From Candidatus Moraniibacteriota bacterium (GTDB lineage Bacteria; Patescibacteriota; Minisyncoccia; Moranbacterales; UBA11712), in NCBI GenBank assembly GCA_003157295.1, contig PMJF01000058.1, positions 1-7,302 of the forward strand: 7,302 nucleotides of DNA. The letters run 5' to 3'. Below, in pieces: positions 1 to 6,153 of the stretch. The position numbers were made by a program, and so were the translations under genes. A model generated the notes under the pieces. It saw nothing but the letters and a program-made list of their open reading frames with translations, did no database searches and was not told the origin of the DNA. The stretch's first letter is position 1. Every line of letters starts with the position of its first letter.

Positions 1-345
1 ATGACCCAGGTCAATGCCCGCGATCTTCGTGGATCGGGCGTCGCCTGGTCGGTCTCCGGAACGATGAACAATCTGACGGCCACTAATGCCGGTCTCAATA
101 ACATCTCGAACGCCGTCATCGCCTGGGCGCCGGGCGCCTACTGGTCCGACAACGGCAGCAACACCGGAGTGGCGCTTGGAGTAGCCGGATATTTCAGCGG
201 GGCCAGAACTCTCTTCAACACTTCGGCCAACAACGGTATGGGAAACTACAAGATCGTCAACACGGTCCTTAATGTGGTCTATAATGGAGCGACGGATTTC
301 CAGGCCGGTACCTATCAGAACACGCTGACGATGATCATCCAGTAA
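1..345 (+). CDS. WxL-like secreted surface protein, C-terminal part (5' end outside window)
   Basis: This is the last 114 codons of a gene that begins upstream of the window. The ATG at position 1 is almost certainly an internal methionine, because it aligns with Met77 of the complete paralogue at 623-1195, so roughly 76 residues including a signal peptide should be missing. By hand count 98 of 114 residues match that paralogue with no gaps. Visible elements are D-x-R-G-S-G-x-x-W near residues 8-16, a small-residue run with G-M-G-N-Y near 79-83, and a terminal A-G-T-Y-x-x-T-L-T strand. The same order occurs in Gram-positive WxL domains (D-x-R-G-T-G-x-G-W, G-x-G, A-G-x-Y-x-x-x-L-T-W), but the W-x-L tryptophans themselves are absent. 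Role inferred: extracytoplasmic beta-sandwich wall or surface protein. The family assignment is by motif memory and is moderately secure; the kinship with the downstream gene is certain. Confidence 0.85.
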   Translation: MTQVNARDLRGSGVAWSVSGTMNNLTATNAGLNNISNAVIAWAPGAYWSDNGSNTGVALGVAGYFSGARTLFNTSANNGMGNYKIVNTVLNVVYNGATDFQAGTYQNTLTMIIQ

Positions 346-378
346 TAGGCCGATCGGCAGTTTAATTGCAATCTTTCG

Positions 379-406
379 AAGAGCGGTATGAATCCGCTCT
401 TTTTGT
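379..406 (+). terminator. Rho-independent terminator of the first surface-protein gene
   Basis: An 8-bp perfect stem (AAGAGCGG 379-386 with CCGCTCTT 394-401) encloses a 7-nt loop. The T-rich tail TTTTGTATTT starts at the base of the stem. It lies 33 bases after the TAA of the upstream surface protein and before the next promoter, so it separates the two paralogues into independent transcription units. Confidence 0.85.
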
Positions 407-511
407 ATTTCCAAAAATATTCTATGTAACTTCGCGGACGATCATCCGCCACAGGATTTTTTTTGGAAGATCGACATTGAGAGGGGAGGCAGAGCGAGCT
501 TCAAAAAATAT

Positions 512-540
512 TTGACTTTTACGTTAAAAGGGTGTATAAT
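512..540 (+). promoter_or_regulatory. Sigma70-type promoter of the second surface-protein gene
   Basis: A -35 box TTGACT (512-517, five of six consensus bases) is followed by a 17-base spacer and a perfect -10 box TATAAT (535-540). Transcription should begin near 546-548, giving a leader of about 76 bases before the ATG at 623. No Shine-Dalgarno sequence or convincing hairpin is visible in that leader. Both boxes being near-consensus suggests strong, constitutive expression, as expected for an abundant surface protein. The rest of the 346-622 gap holds only the terminator of the preceding gene and a weak 5-bp hairpin. Confidence 0.8.
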
Positions 541-622
541 TAGTGTAATAGATAAGAAAACCTATATATTTTGTGGCTTATTGTCCTTAGAAAATTTCAT
601 TCCGAAAAGTCTAAAAACAAAA

Positions 623-1195
623 ATGAAAATTAAAAAACAGCAAACAAAACAGAGAATCGTTGCCACCCTGATCGCGCTTTTTATGTTCGTCATGATCTTC
701 GGTTCGGTCAGTGTTGATTTCACCAGCGCCATTGGAACCAACACCACGTTGATCCAGAACCTTATTCCGGGAGCGCTGTCGATGGAAGCCCCAACCACTC
801 TAGGATTCAATAACATAAATATAGGAACGGCTGTCAATTCGTTGGCCAATATGACCCAGGTCAATGCCCGCGATCTTCGTGGATCTGGTGTTCCTTGGTC
901 TGTTTCTGGAACAATGAACAATCTTACTGTTGCCGCCGCCGGCGTCAACAATATCAGTAACGGCGTCATCGCCTGGGCGCCGGGCGGCTATTTTTCCGAC
1001 AACGGAACCAATTCCGGAGTGGCCTTGGGAGTAGCCGGATATTTTTCTTCAGCTAGAACTCTCTTCAACACCTCGGCCAACGCCGGTATGGGAAACTACA
1101 AGATCACCAACACCGTCTTCAACGTGGTCTATAGCGGAGCGTCGGATTTCCAGGCCGGCACTTATCAAAATACGCTGACGATGATCATCCAATAA
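623..1195 (+). CDS. Secreted WxL-like surface protein, complete paralogue
   Basis: A complete 190-residue gene. The ATG at 623 is chosen because it directly precedes a signal peptide and because the in-frame TTG at 512 lies inside the -35 box. Residues 1-11 are basic (K-I-K-K...K-Q-R), 12-30 are hydrophobic, and cleavage is plausible after T-S-A near residue 36. The mature part is small, polar and rich in Asn, Gly, Ala, Ser and Thr, has no cysteine, and ends in A-G-T-Y-x-x-T-L-T-M-I-I-Q. The motif order (S-M-x-A-P-T-T-L-x-F; D-L-R-G-S-G-x-x-W at about 84-92; G-M-G-N-Y; final A-G-T-Y strand) resembles a WxL domain without the W-x-L tryptophans. No LPXTG anchor or C-terminal membrane helix is seen, so any attachment would be non-covalent. 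It is a tandem duplicate of the gene ending at 345. Exact function is unknown; a wall-associated or pilus-like structural role is inference. Confidence 0.85.
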   Translation: MKIKKQQTKQRIVATLIALFMFVMIFGSVSVDFTSAIGTNTTLIQNLIPGALSMEAPTTLGFNNINIGTAVNSLANMTQVNARDLRGSGVPWSVSGTMNNLTVAAAGVNNISNGVIAWAPGGYFSDNGTNSGVALGVAGYFSSARTLFNTSANAGMGNYKITNTVFNVVYSGASDFQAGTYQNTLTMIIQ

Positions 1196-1229
1196 AGTTG
1201 TTTAGAGACAGCATAAATAAAATATGATC

Positions 1230-1254
1230 AACTCCCTTTTAGGGAGTTTTTTTC
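1230..1254 (+). terminator. Rho-independent terminator of the second surface-protein gene
   Basis: A perfect 8-bp stem (AACTCCCT 1230-1237 with AGGGAGTT 1241-1248) with a 3-nt T loop is followed by TTTTTCTT. It lies 34 bases after the stop codon and insulates the surface-protein gene from the glycan operon. Confidence 0.88.
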
Positions 1255-1279
1255 TTCCTAAAAGTTAACCTCAGCATAA

Positions 1280-1307
1280 GTGACTTTTTATTTTTTAATG
1301 GTATACT
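1280..1307 (+). promoter_or_regulatory. Extended -10 promoter of the perosamine/glycan operon
   Basis: The -10 box TATACT (1302-1307) is preceded by TGG (1299-1301), giving the TGN extended -10 signature. A partial -35 box GTGACT (1280-1285) sits 16 bases upstream. Transcription would begin near 1313-1315, only about a dozen bases before the ATG at 1327, so the mRNA has almost no leader and no room for a normal ribosome-binding site. Confidence 0.7.
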
Positions 1308-1326
1308 GATATAAGCGAAAAAAACT

Positions 1327-2346
1327 ATGAAGAAAGCATTGATAACCGGAGTGACCGGACAGGACGGAGCCTATCTCTCTAAGCTTCTCTTGGACAAAGG
1401 ATATGAAGTGTACGGAGCTTATCGAAGGATAAGCACTCCTAATTTTTGGCGCCTGGAATATCTTGGTATCAGGGATAAGGTAAAATTGATACCGTTCGAT
1501 CTGACCGACAGTCCCTCCATCTTGGCGGCGATAAAAAATTTCGAACCAGACGAGATGTACAATCTGGCGGCTCAAAGCTTTGTGGAAGCCTCCTTTGATC
1601 AACCCGTCGCGACGGGAGACATCACCGGGCTGAGCGTCACCAGATTTCTGGATATCATCAGGCAGATAAAGCCAGACGCGAAATTTTATCAAGCTTCCAC
1701 GAGCGAGATGTTCGGGAATGCCAAGCAATTTCCGCAGGATGAAAATACTCCCTTCTGTCCGGAAAGTCCGTATGCGGTAGCCAAACTCTATGCCCATTGG
1801 ATCACAAAAAATTATAGCCAAAGTTATGGAATTTTTGCCTCGTCCGGGATCTTGTTCAATCATGAATCTCCGATCAGAGGCGAAGAGTTCGTCACTCGGA
1901 AGATCACGAGCGGAGTGGCCAAGATCAAAGCGGGCAAAGTCTCTTGTCTTGAACTGGGAAATTTGGACACGAGGCGAGACTGGGGATTTGCCCAGGATTT
2001 CGTCGAGTGCATGTGGCTAATGCTCCAGCACAGAACTCCTGACATCTTTGTGGTGGCCACGGGAGAAAATCATACGGTCAGAGAATTTGTTGAGAAGGCT
2101 TTTGCCATTGCGGGTCTCGAGCTCGGCTGGGAAGGCGAGGGTAAAGATGAGGTCGGCAAAGAGAAACGAACAGGGAAAGTGCTGGTCAAGGTCAATCCAA
2201 AATTTTTCCGGCCGAGGGACGTCGACAATCTTCTGGGAAACCCTGCCAAAGCGGTCGAGCATTTGAAATGGAATCCGAAAAAAACTTCTTTCGAAGATTT
2301 GGTGAGGATCATGGTGGAAGCCGACCTCAAAAGAGAGCAGGGATAA
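1327..2346 (+). CDS. gmd: GDP-mannose 4,6-dehydratase
   Basis: Extended short-chain dehydrogenase that converts GDP-D-mannose to GDP-4-keto-6-deoxy-D-mannose in the cytoplasm, using bound NADP. The N-terminal Rossmann motif G-x-x-G-x-x-G is at residues 8-14 (G-V-T-G-Q-D-G). The catalytic set matches E. coli Gmd in spacing: Thr125 and Glu127 in A-S-T-S-E-M-F-G, then Tyr149 and Lys153 in S-P-Y-A-V-A-K. Other Gmd hallmarks are N-H-E-S-P-I-R-G-E-E-F-V-T-R-K-I-T around 178-194, L-G-N-L-D-x-x-R-D-W-G at 210-220, and R-P-R-D-V-D-N-L-L-G near 296-304. At 339 residues it is somewhat shorter than the E. coli enzyme but intact. The ATG at 1327 has no Shine-Dalgarno sequence and lies just downstream of the promoter. 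It is first in a four-gene operon, and the aminotransferase that follows uses its product. A reductase role (Rmd) is less likely given the complete Gmd catalytic set. Confidence 0.95.
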   Translation: MKKALITGVTGQDGAYLSKLLLDKGYEVYGAYRRISTPNFWRLEYLGIRDKVKLIPFDLTDSPSILAAIKNFEPDEMYNLAAQSFVEASFDQPVATGDITGLSVTRFLDIIRQIKPDAKFYQASTSEMFGNAKQFPQDENTPFCPESPYAVAKLYAHWITKNYSQSYGIFASSGILFNHESPIRGEEFVTRKITSGVAKIKAGKVSCLELGNLDTRRDWGFAQDFVECMWLMLQHRTPDIFVVATGENHTVREFVEKAFAIAGLELGWEGEGKDEVGKEKRTGKVLVKVNPKFFRPRDVDNLLGNPAKAVEHLKWNPKKTSFEDLVRIMVEADLKREQG

Positions 2347-2364
2347 ATATTTTATAGCCCGCGT

Positions 2365-3471
2365 ATGATCAAATATCCGATGGCATTTCCTATTTTCGGC
2401 AAAGAAGAAAAAAAGAATCTCTTGGATTGCGTGGAATCAGGCTGGGTCTCGTCAAGAGGAAAATATATAGAAAAATTCGAGAAACTTTTCGCCGATCATT
2501 GTGGAACCAAATATGCCGTCGCCGTTTCCAACGGCACGGCAGCCTTGCAGTTGGCTCTTATGGCCACAGGCGTCCAGGCGGGGGATGAAGTGATCATTCC
2601 TAATCTGACCTTCGGGGCCACGGCCAATGTCCCCATGCTAATGGGGATCAAACCGGTCTTGGTGGATGTGGATAAGAATACCTGGAACATCGATGTCGCA
2701 GAGATAGAAAAAAACATCTCCAAAAAAACCAGAGCCGTCATACCGGTGCATCTTTATGGACTTCCTTGCGAGATGGATAAGATAAGGAAGATCGCCAAAA
2801 AATATAATTTAAAAGTGATCGAAGATGCTGCCGAAGCTCATGGCGCAGTGTACAAAAAGAGGAAAGCTGGAAATTGGAGCGACATCGGCTGCTTCAGTTT
2901 TTTTGGAAACAAGATCATTACTACCGGAGAGGGGGGAATGTGCACGACCAACAGCAAAGCTTTATTCGAAAAAATGATCACGGTCAGAAATAACGGCATG
3001 GGAATCGGCCGCAAATATTGGCATGACATTGTGGGATGCAATTTCAGGATGACAAATATGCAAGCAGCTTTGGGAGTTGGCCAAATGACAAGAGTGGATA
3101 AATTCATAGAAAAGAAAAAACTGATCGCCGGTTGGTATATGGAGGAAATAAAAAAGCAACAAGTAGAAGGTTACTATCAGCAGGAAGAAAAAGGAGCAAC
3201 GAGCAGCTGGTGGATGTTCACCCTGATCCTGCCGAAAATTAACGACCTGAGCGAATTGATAAAATATCTGGGCGAGAGAGGCATCGAAAGCCGCCCTATT
3301 TTTTTTCCTCTCAGTATCATGCCCGCCTTTGCGAAATTAAGAAAATCAAAGACCCTAAAAAACTCGTTATCCCTTGCCGGAAAAGGGATAAGTTTACCGA
3401 TGAATCTGAAACTGGAACGGAATGATATCAAGGAGATAGTTGGCGCGCTAAAACTTTATCTAAGCAAATGA
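2365..3471 (+). CDS. per: DegT/DnrJ/EryC1-family aminotransferase, probable GDP-perosamine synthase
   Basis: PLP-dependent sugar aminotransferase, 368 residues, the usual length for this family. The expected reaction is transfer of an amino group from glutamate to C4 of GDP-4-keto-6-deoxymannose, giving GDP-perosamine. Visible signatures are S-G-W-V-S-S-R-G-K-Y near 25-34, the cofactor phosphate loop S-N-G-T-A-A at 55-60, V-I-E-D-A-A-E-A-H-G with Asp154 for the PLP ring nitrogen, and F-S-F-F-G-N-K with Lys183 as Schiff-base lysine, followed by T-T-G-E-G-G-M. R-Y-W-H-type and N-F-R-M-T-N-x-Q-A-A-L-G segments (about 217-237) are typical of perosamine synthases. Lys183 rules out ColD-type 3-dehydrases, which have His there. 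The preceding dehydratase supplies exactly this substrate, 18 bases upstream. Other 4-amino products are possible, so the family is certain and the sugar is inferred. The start has no Shine-Dalgarno sequence. Confidence 0.9.
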   Translation: MIKYPMAFPIFGKEEKKNLLDCVESGWVSSRGKYIEKFEKLFADHCGTKYAVAVSNGTAALQLALMATGVQAGDEVIIPNLTFGATANVPMLMGIKPVLVDVDKNTWNIDVAEIEKNISKKTRAVIPVHLYGLPCEMDKIRKIAKKYNLKVIEDAAEAHGAVYKKRKAGNWSDIGCFSFFGNKIITTGEGGMCTTNSKALFEKMITVRNNGMGIGRKYWHDIVGCNFRMTNMQAALGVGQMTRVDKFIEKKKLIAGWYMEEIKKQQVEGYYQQEEKGATSSWWMFTLILPKINDLSELIKYLGERGIESRPIFFPLSIMPAFAKLRKSKTLKNSLSLAGKGISLPMNLKLERNDIKEIVGALKLYLSK

Positions 3472-5396
3472 CGAACAAGGGAATTTCGATAATTCTGCCG
3501 AGCTTCAATGAAGCAGAGGCCTTGCCACAATTAGTAGGAAGCATATTGGAAATTTTTCATGACCGACTTCCCGGATATGAGCTCGAGGTGATCATCGTTG
3601 ATGACGACAGCACGGACGGAACGGCAACGGCGATCAGAGCACGATTCGGCGCGGAAGAAAAAGTGCGTCTCATTGTGAGAAAAGATGAGAGGGGCTTGGC
3701 GAGCGCCGTGCTACGGGGGATCCAGGAAGCGAAAATGGAATACGTGCTCGTAATGGACGCTGATTTCAACCATCCGCCGGGAAAGATCGTTGATCTCGTG
3801 AAAAAGATTCCCGATCATGATCTCGTTTGCTATTCCCGATATGTGAAAGGCGGAGGAATGAACACGGACAACTGGTTCTTCCGGTATTGGGGAAGCCGGA
3901 TCTATAATAAATTCTTACAACTATATCTGGGTCTTCCGACCAATGATAATCTCAGCGGTTTTTTTATTGCTCGAAAAAAGGATATCCTGGAGCTGCCGAC
4001 GGGAACGATCTTCAGCGGTTACGGAGAATTTTATTTCGGCATCCTTTTTTTTATGAAAAAAAGCCGCCATCCTTTCCGGCTTCTTCAGCTGCCGGTCGTA
4101 TATGAAAGAAGGAAAGGTGGAGAGAGCAAAACAAAATTTTCCCGGTTGATGATCAAGTATTTGAAAAGGGCCCGGGAGTTCAAGAAGCATAAAGTGCCAA
4201 GACAGAAAGTTTTGATCACTTATGCCAGAAACCGCATTGCCTATGTTTCGGCCAAGTCGCTTTCATATGCAGGCTACGAAATTCATGCGGGGGACTGCGT
4301 CCGATTTGCGATGACATTCTTTTCCCGATACACAGAGAAAAAATTTATCTACTCTTCGCCTTTCCGCAGCGAGGAGTCGTTTATCGCGGACCTCCTCCGC
4401 TATATAAAAAATAATAAGATCGATATTCTTTTGCCGTCGCACGAAGAGGGATTCATTATCGCGAAGCACGAGCAGCGGTTTCAAAGAATAGTGAAACTGC
4501 TTGTACCGTCGCAGGAACAGGTGGAATTGGCGAACAACAAATTGAGAGCCATGGAGCAGGCTGACAGGCTGGGAATACCATTTCCTCGTTCTTTTAGCTT
4601 TCGATCTTCGGGAGAGTTCGAGAGCTTTCTGGAAGGTGAAATTTCTTTTCCGGTCGTTATCAAGCTGCAAAAAAGCCGGGGATCGGCGGGACTGTGTTAC
4701 GCAAAAAATAAGCCAGAATTAAAAGAGAAATTTGATGCCGTCGTGGAAGAATTTGGCATCAAAGAAGATTTTCCGATCGTTCAGGAATATATCGAAGGGT
4801 ACGGACTCGGTGTTTCGATGCTCTATAAAAATGGACGATCTCTGGCTAGTTTCACTCACAAACGATTGATCGAGCTGCCGCTCAGCGGCGGAACGAGCGT
4901 GGAAAGGATCAGCGTTCATCATCCCAAAGCCGAGCAATATGCCAAAAAAATGCTCGACAGTCTCAATTGGAACGGCGTGGCAATGGTCGAGTTCAAGGTT
5001 GATGGAAAAACCGACGAGCCTTATTTTCTGGAGATCAATCCCAGATTTTGGGGGAGCCTCAATCAAGCCGTGGTTTCCGGGGTTGATTTTCCATTGCTGG
5101 TTTGCCAGGCACTGGCGGGGAAAAATTTTCCGTTTCCTGAATATAGGACGGGCATAAAAACCAGATGGTTCTGGGGAGGCGTATTTGTTCTGCCTGCATA
5201 TATTCTTCATGGAAGATGGAAAGATGTTAGGATGCTGCTCGATGTCTTCAGAAAAGATCTTTTCTTCGATGATCTTTCCTGGAGCGATCCGCTGCCGTTT
5301 TTCATCAATCCGATAATTCCTTTCATCAATCTCCTGGTCCGCGGGAAGATCACTTTTGAAAAAAAAGAGGAAGAAGTCAAAAATTTTAACGCCTGA
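3468..5396 (+). CDS. Fusion protein: Dpm1-like GT2 glycosyltransferase + ATP-grasp ligase
   Basis: A 642-residue uninterrupted frame joining two enzymes. Residues 1 to about 235 form a family 2 glycosyltransferase of the dolichol/polyprenyl-phosphate mannose synthase type: L-P-S-F-N-E-A-E at 10-17, V-D-D-D-S-T-D-G-T at 44-52, the metal site M-D-A-D-F-N-H-P-P at 96-104, S-R-Y-V-K-G-G-G at 123-130, N-L-S-G-F-F near 161-166 and a basic G-E-S-K stretch near 218-221. It lacks the C-terminal membrane helices of some relatives. A basic linker (about 225-246) leads to an ATP-grasp module: pre-ATP-grasp Rossmann strand V-L-I-T-Y-A-R-N-R (248-256), Lys399 in P-V-V-I-K-L, Glu440 in V-Q-E-Y-I-E-G, and metal ligands Glu508 and Glu522/Asn524 in F-L-E-I-N-P-R. 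Such modules form amide or ester bonds through an acyl-phosphate. The ATG overlaps the preceding TGA (ATGA at 3468-3471), so translation is coupled. Sugar and acyl substrates are unknown; an amino-sugar acylation role is hypothesis. Confidence 0.88.
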   Translation: MTNKGISIILPSFNEAEALPQLVGSILEIFHDRLPGYELEVIIVDDDSTDGTATAIRARFGAEEKVRLIVRKDERGLASAVLRGIQEAKMEYVLVMDADFNHPPGKIVDLVKKIPDHDLVCYSRYVKGGGMNTDNWFFRYWGSRIYNKFLQLYLGLPTNDNLSGFFIARKKDILELPTGTIFSGYGEFYFGILFFMKKSRHPFRLLQLPVVYERRKGGESKTKFSRLMIKYLKRAREFKKHKVPRQKVLITYARNRIAYVSAKSLSYAGYEIHAGDCVRFAMTFFSRYTEKKFIYSSPFRSEESFIADLLRYIKNNKIDILLPSHEEGFIIAKHEQRFQRIVKLLVPSQEQVELANNKLRAMEQADRLGIPFPRSFSFRSSGEFESFLEGEISFPVVIKLQKSRGSAGLCYAKNKPELKEKFDAVVEEFGIKEDFPIVQEYIEGYGLGVSMLYKNGRSLASFTHKRLIELPLSGGTSVERISVHHPKAEQYAKKMLDSLNWNGVAMVEFKVDGKTDEPYFLEINPRFWGSLNQAVVSGVDFPLLVCQALAGKNFPFPEYRTGIKTRWFWGGVFVLPAYILHGRWKDVRMLLDVFRKDLFFDDLSWSDPLPFFINPIIPFINLLVRGKITFEKKEEEVKNFNA

Positions 5397-5399
5397 TCA

Positions 5400-6017
5400 A
5401 TGGAATTCGAAAAAATTTGCAATTTGGACAATATTGATCTGCATGTCCATACGAGATATTCGGCGGACAGCTTCATGAGTCCGGAAAAGATCGTCCGCTT
5501 TGCTGAAAAATATAAAAAGATCATCGCCATAACGGACCACAATGAAATTGCGGGCGCGCTCGAGGCGAAAAAATGCGACAGAGAGAACCGCATCATCATC
5601 GGAGAGGAAATTTTGGCGCTCGACATAGGCGCGGAAATTCTGGCTTATGATATCCGGAAAAAAATTGAAGCGGGAAAGGCGGCTGAGATCATCAAGGAGA
5701 TCCACGATCAGGGAGGTATGGCAGTTTTGGCGCATCCCTTTCGCAGCGGTTATCTTTGGCGGAAAAAAATTCCGGCTTATCCCGATGATATCATTCAAGC
5801 GATTGACGGCGTGGAAGTGTGGAACACTAGAAATAGCCGAAAGGAAAATGCGAAGGCTCTGCTCTTTGCGGAAAACTATAAAAAAATAAAAGCCAGGGGA
5901 AGCGATGCGCACATGATGTGGGAGCTGTATTTTGGGAACTATAATTGTATCCTGCTGAACTTATTGAAAAACTTTCTTACCGTATTGATCAAGCAAATCA
6001 AAAAAATTCGATTCTAA
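5400..6017 (+). CDS. PHP-domain metal-dependent phosphoesterase
   Basis: A 205-residue single-domain PHP-fold protein, expected to hydrolyse a phosphoester at a multi-metal site in the cytoplasm. The metal-binding motifs appear in the standard order: D-L-H-V-H-T (His15, His17), T-D-H-N (Asp46, His47), G-E-E (Glu69/Glu70), L-A-H-P (His112), and G-S-D-A-H (Asp169, His171). The layout resembles the TrpH/YciV (COG0613) type more than the CpsB/YwqE tyrosine phosphatases, but it is shorter than YciV, so nuclease activity cannot be assumed. The last 25 residues are hydrophobic and lysine-rich (L-L-N-L-L-K...K-K-I-R-F) and might touch the membrane. The gene starts 3 bases after the fusion gene's stop, with no Shine-Dalgarno sequence, and is last in the operon. 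Its substrate is unknown; context suggests a phosphorylated sugar or lipid intermediate. Confidence 0.88.
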   Translation: MEFEKICNLDNIDLHVHTRYSADSFMSPEKIVRFAEKYKKIIAITDHNEIAGALEAKKCDRENRIIIGEEILALDIGAEILAYDIRKKIEAGKAAEIIKEIHDQGGMAVLAHPFRSGYLWRKKIPAYPDDIIQAIDGVEVWNTRNSRKENAKALLFAENYKKIKARGSDAHMMWELYFGNYNCILLNLLKNFLTVLIKQIKKIRF

Positions 6018-6056
6018 TGCTAATAGAGCATTAAGTTTGATGGATTGGAGAAGCCT

Positions 6057-6088
6057 GGGAATGGAACGGAGGTTCCATCCCTTTTTTA
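6057..6088 (+). terminator. Rho-independent terminator closing the glycan operon
   Basis: A stem of ATGGAAC (6061-6067) with GTTCCAT (6072-6078) and a GGAG loop is extended by GGG (6057-6059) pairing with CCC (6079-6081) across one bulged A. It is followed by TTTTTTATTTTT. It lies 39 bases after the stop of the PHP gene and is the strongest hairpin in the window. Confidence 0.9.
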
Positions 6089-6098
6089 TTTTTCTGTA

Positions 6099-6127
6099 TA
6101 GTTAGATACGAAAAAAAATGCTACAAT
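6099..6127 (+). promoter_or_regulatory. Candidate extended -10 promoter of the methyltransferase unit
   Basis: TACAAT (6122-6127) is preceded by TGC (6119-6121), an extended -10 pattern. Only a poor -35 match (TAGTTA, 6099-6104) lies 17 bases upstream. The site follows the operon terminator directly. It overlaps the in-frame ATG at 6118, which argues that translation starts instead at the ATG at 6154. The arrangement mirrors the extended -10 promoter before the dehydratase gene. Confidence 0.5.
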
Positions 6128-6153
6128 GGACTAGTTATTCATACGAAAATATT

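Noticed and set aside
434..464. Hairpin GCGGA/TCCGC followed by eight Ts as a second terminator
   Set aside because: The stem is only 5 bp and six bases separate it from the T run, so it is much weaker than the hairpin at 379-401; at best a back-up.
512..622. TTG start at 512 extending the second surface protein by 37 residues
   Set aside because: The codon lies inside the -35 box of a near-consensus promoter, and the extension would place a non-signal sequence before a typical signal peptide.
562..969. Minus-strand open frame opposite the surface-protein gene
   Set aside because: It is antisense to a signal peptide and conserved domain, covers the promoter-leader region of the real gene, and has no recognisable family.
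1288..1863. Long minus-strand open frame opposite the dehydratase gene
   Set aside because: It lies antisense to a gene with full catalytic motifs, shows no recognisable domain, and is best explained by codon bias of the real gene.
1327..2346. GDP-4-keto-6-deoxymannose reductase (Rmd) or another nucleotide-sugar epimerase
   Set aside because: The Thr-Ser-Glu plus Tyr-x-x-x-Lys set and the N-H-E-S-P-I-R-G and L-G-N-L-D-x-x-R-D-W-G segments are specific to GDP-mannose 4,6-dehydratase.
6015..6033. Inverted repeat TAATGC/GCATTA starting at the stop codon of the PHP gene
   Set aside because: Short, A/T-rich and without a T tract; a stronger terminator follows, so no separate function can be claimed.
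6118..6153. ATG at 6118 as the methyltransferase start
   Set aside because: It overlaps the candidate extended -10 box, and the zinc ribbon begins directly at the ATG at 6154. It cannot be fully excluded.
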